Source of the DNA: Pseudomonadota bacterium
Lineage (GTDB): Bacteria; Myxococcota; Myxococcia; Myxococcales; Anaeromyxobacteraceae
Direction of reading: 5' to 3'
NCBI GenBank assembly: GCA_023428085.1
Contig: JAEYZK010000303.1
Coordinates: 1 to 12,606 of the forward strand
Length of the DNA stretch: 12,606 nt
Shown piece by piece: positions 6,458 through 12,606 of the stretch (positions are counted from its first letter, which is position 1; the number at the start of each line of letters is the position of its first letter). The notes under the pieces are model-generated. The model was not told the origin of the DNA and searched no databases. It worked only from the letters and a program-made list of their open reading frames with translations. The position numbers and the translations under genes were made by a program.

Positions 6458-7027
6458 ATGGAGCACCTCCTGCCGCTGTTCGTGAAGCTCGCCGGGCGCG
6501 ACGTCCTCGTCGTCGGCGCCGGCCCGATGGGGACCGCGCGGGTCGAGCAGCTCGCCGCCGCGGGCGCGCGCGTCACCGTCGTCGCGCCGGAGGTGCTGCC
6601 GGCGGCCGCGGCCGCCGCGGCAGCCGTGCTGCGGCGACCGTTCCAGCCCTCCGATCTCGACGGCATGTGGTTTGCGGTCGCGGCCGCGCCCCCGGAGGTG
6701 AACCGCGCGGTCGCCGCGGCGGCGGAGGCGCGCCGCGTGCTCGTCAACGCCGTGGACGACCCCGCGAGCGCGACCGCGTACTTCCCGGGCGTCGTCCGGC
6801 GCGGCGGCGCCACGATCGCGGTCTCGACGGACGGCCGGGCGCCCGCGCTGGCCGGCCTCCTGCGCGAGGGGATCGAGGCCGTGCTCCCCGACGATCTCGA
6901 CGCCTGGCTCGCGCTCGCGGAGGGCCTCCGCGCGGAGTGGAAGCGCTCCCAGGTGCCGCTCGCGTCGCGCCGGCCGCTCCTGCTCGAGCGGCTCAACGCG
7001 CTCTACCGCGATCGTCCGGCGCGCTGA
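6458..7027 (+). CDS. Precorrin-2 dehydrogenase / sirohydrochlorin ferrochelatase (siroheme synthase N-terminal domain type)
   Basis: 189 residues, matching the Met8p / CysG N-terminal module without the SUMT domain. It oxidises precorrin-2 to sirohydrochlorin with NAD and probably inserts Fe2+ to give siroheme, the cofactor of the nitrite reductase downstream. The Rossmann loop reads VVGAGPMGTAR (18-28). The conserved NAVDDP segment (97-102) keeps the Asp pair that includes the CysG catalytic aspartate, followed by the family pattern AYFPGVVRRGGATIAVSTDG (107-126). ATG 6458 is used; TTG 6422 upstream in frame would add 12 residues rich in Ala/Arg with no family likeness, and no clear ribosome binding site supports either start. 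A methyltransferase (cobA/SUMT) must be encoded elsewhere, perhaps beyond the right edge. Confidence 0.92.
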   Translation: MEHLLPLFVKLAGRDVLVVGAGPMGTARVEQLAAAGARVTVVAPEVLPAAAAAAAAVLRRPFQPSDLDGMWFAVAAAPPEVNRAVAAAAEARRVLVNAVDDPASATAYFPGVVRRGGATIAVSTDGRAPALAGLLREGIEAVLPDDLDAWLALAEGLRAEWKRSQVPLASRRPLLLERLNALYRDRPAR

Positions 7028-7034
7028 CGTCGCT

Positions 7035-7088
7035 GGGCCCGCCGGCGGCGCGCCCGCCTGCACGCAGGGCGAAGGCGCCGGCGGCCCC
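7035..7088 (+). other. Imperfect hairpin after the siroheme gene
   Basis: Arms 7035-7049 and 7074-7088 pair at 13 of 15 positions with a 24-base loop. It begins eight bases after the siroheme gene stop. There is no T-run after it, so it is not a typical intrinsic terminator; it could protect the mRNA 3' end or belong to the leader of the nitrate reductase gene. Such structures are common by chance at this GC content. Confidence 0.3.
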
Positions 7089-7097
7089 GATCGATCA

Positions 7098-7134
7098 CAC
7101 CCTCGGTCCCAGGGTGGGCGCGCGGCGACGCGCG
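7098..7134 (+). other. Two adjacent small hairpins in the nitrate reductase leader
   Basis: First hairpin: CACCCT (7098-7103), seven-base loop, AGGGTG (7111-7116). Second: CGCGCG (7119-7124), GCGA tetraloop of GNRA type, CGCGCG (7129-7134). Two hairpins in tandem ahead of a nitrate reductase recall NasR-type (ANTAR) antiterminator sites, but the loops do not match that hexaloop pattern convincingly. The rest of the 246-base gap 7028-7273 shows no clear promoter. Confidence 0.25.
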
Positions 7135-7273
7135 GCCCCGGGCAGGCCGTGCGTGCCGCCGCGGCAGCGGCGTGCCGCACCCTCGGGCATCCGGCGCGTG
7201 CGGCGCGCGGCGCGTGCGCATTTCCGAGGCATCCGCGGGCTGGCCCTCGCCTTGCTACGGCGTCGTCCGGACG

Positions 7274-9417
<2,144 letters not shown>

Positions 9418-9421
<4 letters not shown>

Positions 9422-11922
9422 AGGGCAAGGAACGCCTGGTGGTCGTCGGCAATGGGATGGCGGGGGCCCGGTTCGTCGAGGACCTGCTGGCCCGCGGGGG
9501 CGGCGACCGCTGGTCGGTGACCATGTTCGGCGACGAGCCGCATGGGAACTACAACCGGATCCTGCTCTCCGGCGTGCTCGCCGGGAAGAACGCCGCGGAC
9601 GACATCGTGCTCAACCCGCTCGGCTGGTACCAGGAGCACGGGGTCCGGCTGCACGCCGGCGTCCGCGCGGAGCGGCTCGACCTCGACGCGCGGGTGGTGC
9701 ACGGGGCGGGCGGCGTCGCGGAGCCGTACGACGCGCTCGTGGTCGCGACCGGGTCCTCGCCGTTCGTGCCGCCGCTCGAGGGCGCCCGCGACGCGACCGG
9801 CGCCCTGCGCGACGGCGTGTTCGTGTTCCGCACGCTCGAGGACTGCCGGGCGATCACGGCGCACGCGGCGCGCGCGCGGGTCGCGGCGGTGATCGGCGGC
9901 GGGCTCCTGGGGCTGGAGGCGGCGCGCGGCCTGCTCGTGCAGGGGCTGGAGGTGCACGTCGTCCACCTGGCGACGCACCTCATGGAGCTGCAGCTCGATC
10001 AGCCGGGGGCGCGGATCCTCCAGCGCGGGCTGGAGAAGATGGGCCTGCACGTGCACCTGGGGAAGAGCACGAAGGCGGTGCTCGGCGACGGCCGCGTCAC
10101 CGGGCTGCGGTTCGAGGACGGCTCGACCCTGGACGCGGACATGGTCGTGATCTCCGCCGGCATCCGGCCCAACGTGGCGCTGGCGCGCGAGGCCGGGCTG
10201 CTGGTCGAGCGGGGCATCGTCGTCGGCGACGACCTGCGCTGCTCCGGGCGGGAGCGTGAGCATGCGCTCGGCGAGTGCGCGCAGCACCGCGGGAGGACGT
10301 ACGGCCTCGTCGCGCCGCTCTGGGAGCAGGCGCAGGTCCTCGCCGACCGGCTCTCCGGCCGCGCGCCGCGCGCCGCCTACGCCGGCTCGAAGGTGGCGAC
10401 GAAGCTCAAGGTGATGGGCATCGACCTCGCGGTGATGGGGGCGAGGGACCCCGGCGCCGACGACGAGGAGGTGCTCTACGTGGACGCGGCGCGGGGCGTG
10501 TACAAGAAGCTCGTGCTCCGCGGGGGCCGGCTCCAGGGCGCGATCCTGCTCGGGGAGGCGGCCGCCGCGCCCGAGCTGCTCCGCACGTTCGATCGGGAGG
10601 CGGACCTGCCCTCCGACCCCGCCCGTCTGCTCTTCCCCGGCGGCGACGGCGCGGCCGCGCCGAAGAGCGTGCTCGACCTGCCGGACGAGGCGCAGATCTG
10701 CAACTGCAACGGGGTGTCCAAGGGCCAGATCCTCGCGGCCGTCCGCGCCGGGCGGCGGACGCTCGCGGCGGTCTGCGAGGGGACGCGCGCCGGGACGGGC
10801 TGCGGCTCCTGCAAGCGCGACGTGGGCGCGCTGGTCGAGGCGGCGGGCGCCGGGGCGGCCCCGGAGGATCCGTCCGTCCACTGGTACGTGCCCGGGGTCC
10901 CGCTCGCGAAGCCCGAGCTGGTGCGGGCGGTGAAGGAGCTCGGCCTGCGCAGCGTGTCGGCCGTGTTCCAGGCGCTCGCGGGCGGCAAGGAGCACGGGCC
11001 GAGCAAGCCCGGGCTCGCGTCGCTGCTCAAGGTGATCTGGGGGGGCGAGTACGTGGACGAGCGGGACGCGCGGTTCGTGAACGACCGCGTGCACGCCAAC
11101 ATCCAGAAGGACGGGACCTTCAGCGTGGTCCCGCGCATCTACGGGGGCGTGACCTCTCCGGCGCAGCTCCGGCGGATCGCCGACGTCGCGGAGCGGCACC
11201 AGGTCCCGATGGTGAAGATCACGGGCGGGCAGCGGATCGACCTGCTCGGCGTCCCGCGGGAGAAGCTGCCCGAGGTCTGGCGCGAGCTCGGCGAGCCCTC
11301 GGGCCACGCCTACGCGAAGGCGTTCCGGACGTGCAAGACCTGCGTCGGATCCGACTTCTGCCGCTACGGCGTGGGCGACTCGACCGGGCTCGGCATCGCC
11401 ATCGAGCGCCGGTACCAGGGGCTCGAGTCGCCCCACAAGATGAAGCTCGCGACGGCGGGGTGCCCGCGGAACTGCTCCGAGGCGACCACGAAGGACGTGG
11501 GCGCGGTGGCCATCGAGGGCGGGCGGTGGGAGATCTACGTCGGCGGCGGCGCCGGATCGCGCGTGCGCAAGGGCGATCTGCTGTGCACGGTGGACAGCCA
11601 CGAGGAGGTGCTGCGGCTCATGGGGCGGTTCATGCAGTACTACCGGGAGAACGCGAAGTACCTCGAGCGGACCTACGACTTCCTGGACCGGATCGGGATC
11701 GAGGAGGTCCGCGCCGTGGTGGTGCGCGACGAGCGCGGCCAGGCGGCGAGGCTCGACGCGGCGGTGGAGGCGGCCGTGGCCGCCCAGGTGGATCCGTGGC
11801 GCGAGGCCTTCGACCCGGTCCACCCGAGCCAGTTCCGGGCCGAGCTCCCGGTGCTGCCGCGGGATCCGGACGCGCTGTGCGTGCCGGCGGCCGAGGTGGC
11901 CGCGGCGCTGGAGGGGACATGA
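9418..11922 (+). CDS. nirB: NAD(P)H-dependent assimilatory nitrite reductase large subunit NirB
   Basis: 834 residues, normal for NirB. Cytosolic enzyme that reduces nitrite to ammonium with six electrons from NAD(P)H. Domains in order: FAD/NAD oxidoreductase (FAD loop VVGNGMAG 8-15, second Rossmann loop VIGGGLLGLEAA 158-169), a BFD-like [2Fe-2S] domain with Cys428, Cys430, Cys462, Cys465, then the nitrite/sulfite reductase part. The siroheme-[4Fe-4S] ligands are C-x5-C at Cys642/Cys648 and C-x3-C at Cys682/Cys686 (GCPRNC). All redox centres are therefore present. One local oddity: residues 276-284 read SGREREHAL, one residue longer than the usual S-D-P-x-[IV]-Y-A-[IV/L] before GEC, next to the FAD-contact site. 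Overlaps the genes on both sides by ATGA. Confidence 0.97.
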
Positions 11923-12269
11923 CCTCGACCCGCTCGTCCGCGGTCTCCCCCGACGGCGTCAACCTCGGCCCCGCCGAGCGCATCCCGCCGGGCGAGGGGC
12001 GGGTGTTCACGGTCGGGGACGTCCGCGTCGCCGTCTTCCGGACGCGCGACGGCGGCGTGTACGCGACCCAGGCCGACTGCCCCCACAAGCAGGGCCCGCT
12101 CGCCGACGGCCTGATCGGCGACGGGGTCGTCACCTGCCCGCTCCACGCGCGGAAGTGGGCGCTCGCGTCGGGCGCGCCGGTGGGCAACGACTGCCCGCCG
12201 CTCGCCACGTACCCGGTCCTCGTGACCGAGGCCGGTGAGCTCCTCCTCGTCCTCCGGAAGGCGGCATGA
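11919..12269 (+). CDS. nirD: Nitrite reductase small subunit NirD, Rieske type
   Basis: 116 residues. Small partner of NirB in NAD(P)H nitrite reductase. It has the Rieske fold with a complete [2Fe-2S] ligand set: Cys54-x-His56 (CPHKQGPL) and Cys73-x2-His76 (CPLH), 16 residues apart. Many enterobacterial NirD proteins have lost these residues, while forms like Bacillus NasE keep them, so this subunit probably carries an extra electron-transfer centre. ATG 11919 has GGAGG (11910-11914) four bases upstream and overlaps the nirB stop; the TGA overlaps the next gene. A free-standing Rieske ferredoxin is the alternative, but position directly after nirB and length favour NirD. Confidence 0.94.
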   Translation: MTSTRSSAVSPDGVNLGPAERIPPGEGRVFTVGDVRVAVFRTRDGGVYATQADCPHKQGPLADGLIGDGVVTCPLHARKWALASGAPVGNDCPPLATYPVLVTEAGELLLVLRKAA

Positions 12270-12606
12270 ACGTCCCCGCCCCACGCGCGAGCGCCGGGGG
12301 CCCGGAGCCCGCGCGGCCCGCGCGCGGGCTCGGCGGCGCGCGCGTCGCGGTCCTCGAGGCGCGACGGGGTGGAGAGCTGGCGGAGCTGGTCCGCCGGCGC
12401 GGGGGCGTCCCCGTCTCCGCGCCGGCGGTCGCGGAGGAGGCGGTCGATGCCCGCGTCGACGTCGCGGGCCTCCTCGACGCGCTGGCCGCCGCCCCGGCGC
12501 CGCTCGTGGTGCTGACGACGGGCGTCGGGGTCGAGGCCCTGTTCCGCGCGGCGGCCGCCTCCGGCCGGTCGGACGAGCTCCGCGCGCTGCTCGCGCGCGC
12601 CACGCT
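12266..12606 (+). CDS. hemD: Uroporphyrinogen-III synthase (HemD-like), 3' end outside window
   Basis: First 113 residues seen. The enzyme cyclises hydroxymethylbilane to uroporphyrinogen III, the precursor of siroheme. After a 24-residue Ala/Pro/Gly-rich N-terminus, the sequence ARVAVLEARRGGELAELVRR (25-44), then RGGVPVSAPAV (45-55) and LVVLTTGVGVEALF (80-93) follow the HemD pattern of the first alpha/beta lobe. It overlaps nirD by ATGA, with GGAAGG (12256-12261) four bases before the start. Linked to nirBD, it probably raises siroheme supply for nitrite reduction. In some bacteria HemD in this setting is fused to a SUMT or to a DNA-binding regulator domain; the window ends too early to tell. 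Confidence 0.82.
   Translation, partial: MNVPAPRASAGGPEPARPARGLGGARVAVLEARRGGELAELVRRRGGVPVSAPAVAEEAVDARVDVAGLLDALAAAPAPLVVLTTGVGVEALFRAAAASGRSDELRALLARAT

Overview
The window is very GC-rich, has no mobile elements, RNA genes or CRISPR, and is almost fully coding. Gene content and style suggest a deltaproteobacterial/myxobacterial chromosome, most likely Anaeromyxobacter or a close relative. This is inferred from base composition, the dcw layout and protein character, not from a database match. Because of the GC content, long spurious ORFs run antisense to nearly every real gene, including one of over 1,300 codons.

Region A (1-4250, minus strand) is the start of a division and cell wall (dcw) cluster. 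In order of transcription it holds mraZ, a small STAS-domain gene, rsmH (mraW), a 38-codon ORF, ftsL and ftsI (cut by the left edge). From the STAS gene onward the genes are tightly coupled: GTGA, ATGA and ATGA overlaps, then one base between ftsL and the preferred ftsI start. A sigma70-like promoter (TTGACT-N17-TAGATC) and two 10-bp-phased TGGNA repeats, possible MraZ boxes, precede mraZ. The 38-codon ORF lies between two copies of a 22-bp repeat and looks like a product of local tandem duplication of the rsmH/ftsL junction.

Region B (4251-5347) holds a plus-strand short-chain dehydrogenase resembling the N-terminal domain of HSDL2, divergent from mraZ and convergent with moaA.

Region C (5348-12606) is a nitrate assimilation locus. 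moaA (minus strand) starts molybdenum cofactor synthesis. Divergent from it are a siroheme synthase N-terminal-type gene (precorrin-2 dehydrogenase/ferrochelatase), a NarB/NasA-type nitrate reductase, nirB, nirD and the start of a uroporphyrinogen-III synthase gene (cut by the right edge). The last four are joined by three ATGA overlaps. Together they reduce nitrate to nitrite to ammonium and make the two special cofactors, Mo-bis-MGD and siroheme. Two non-coding spots may be regulatory: an 11-bp perfect inverted repeat between moaA and the siroheme gene, and a 246-bp hairpin-rich leader before the nitrate reductase. I saw no clearly new system; the most unusual items are the coupled mini-ORF and the STAS gene in the dcw cluster.
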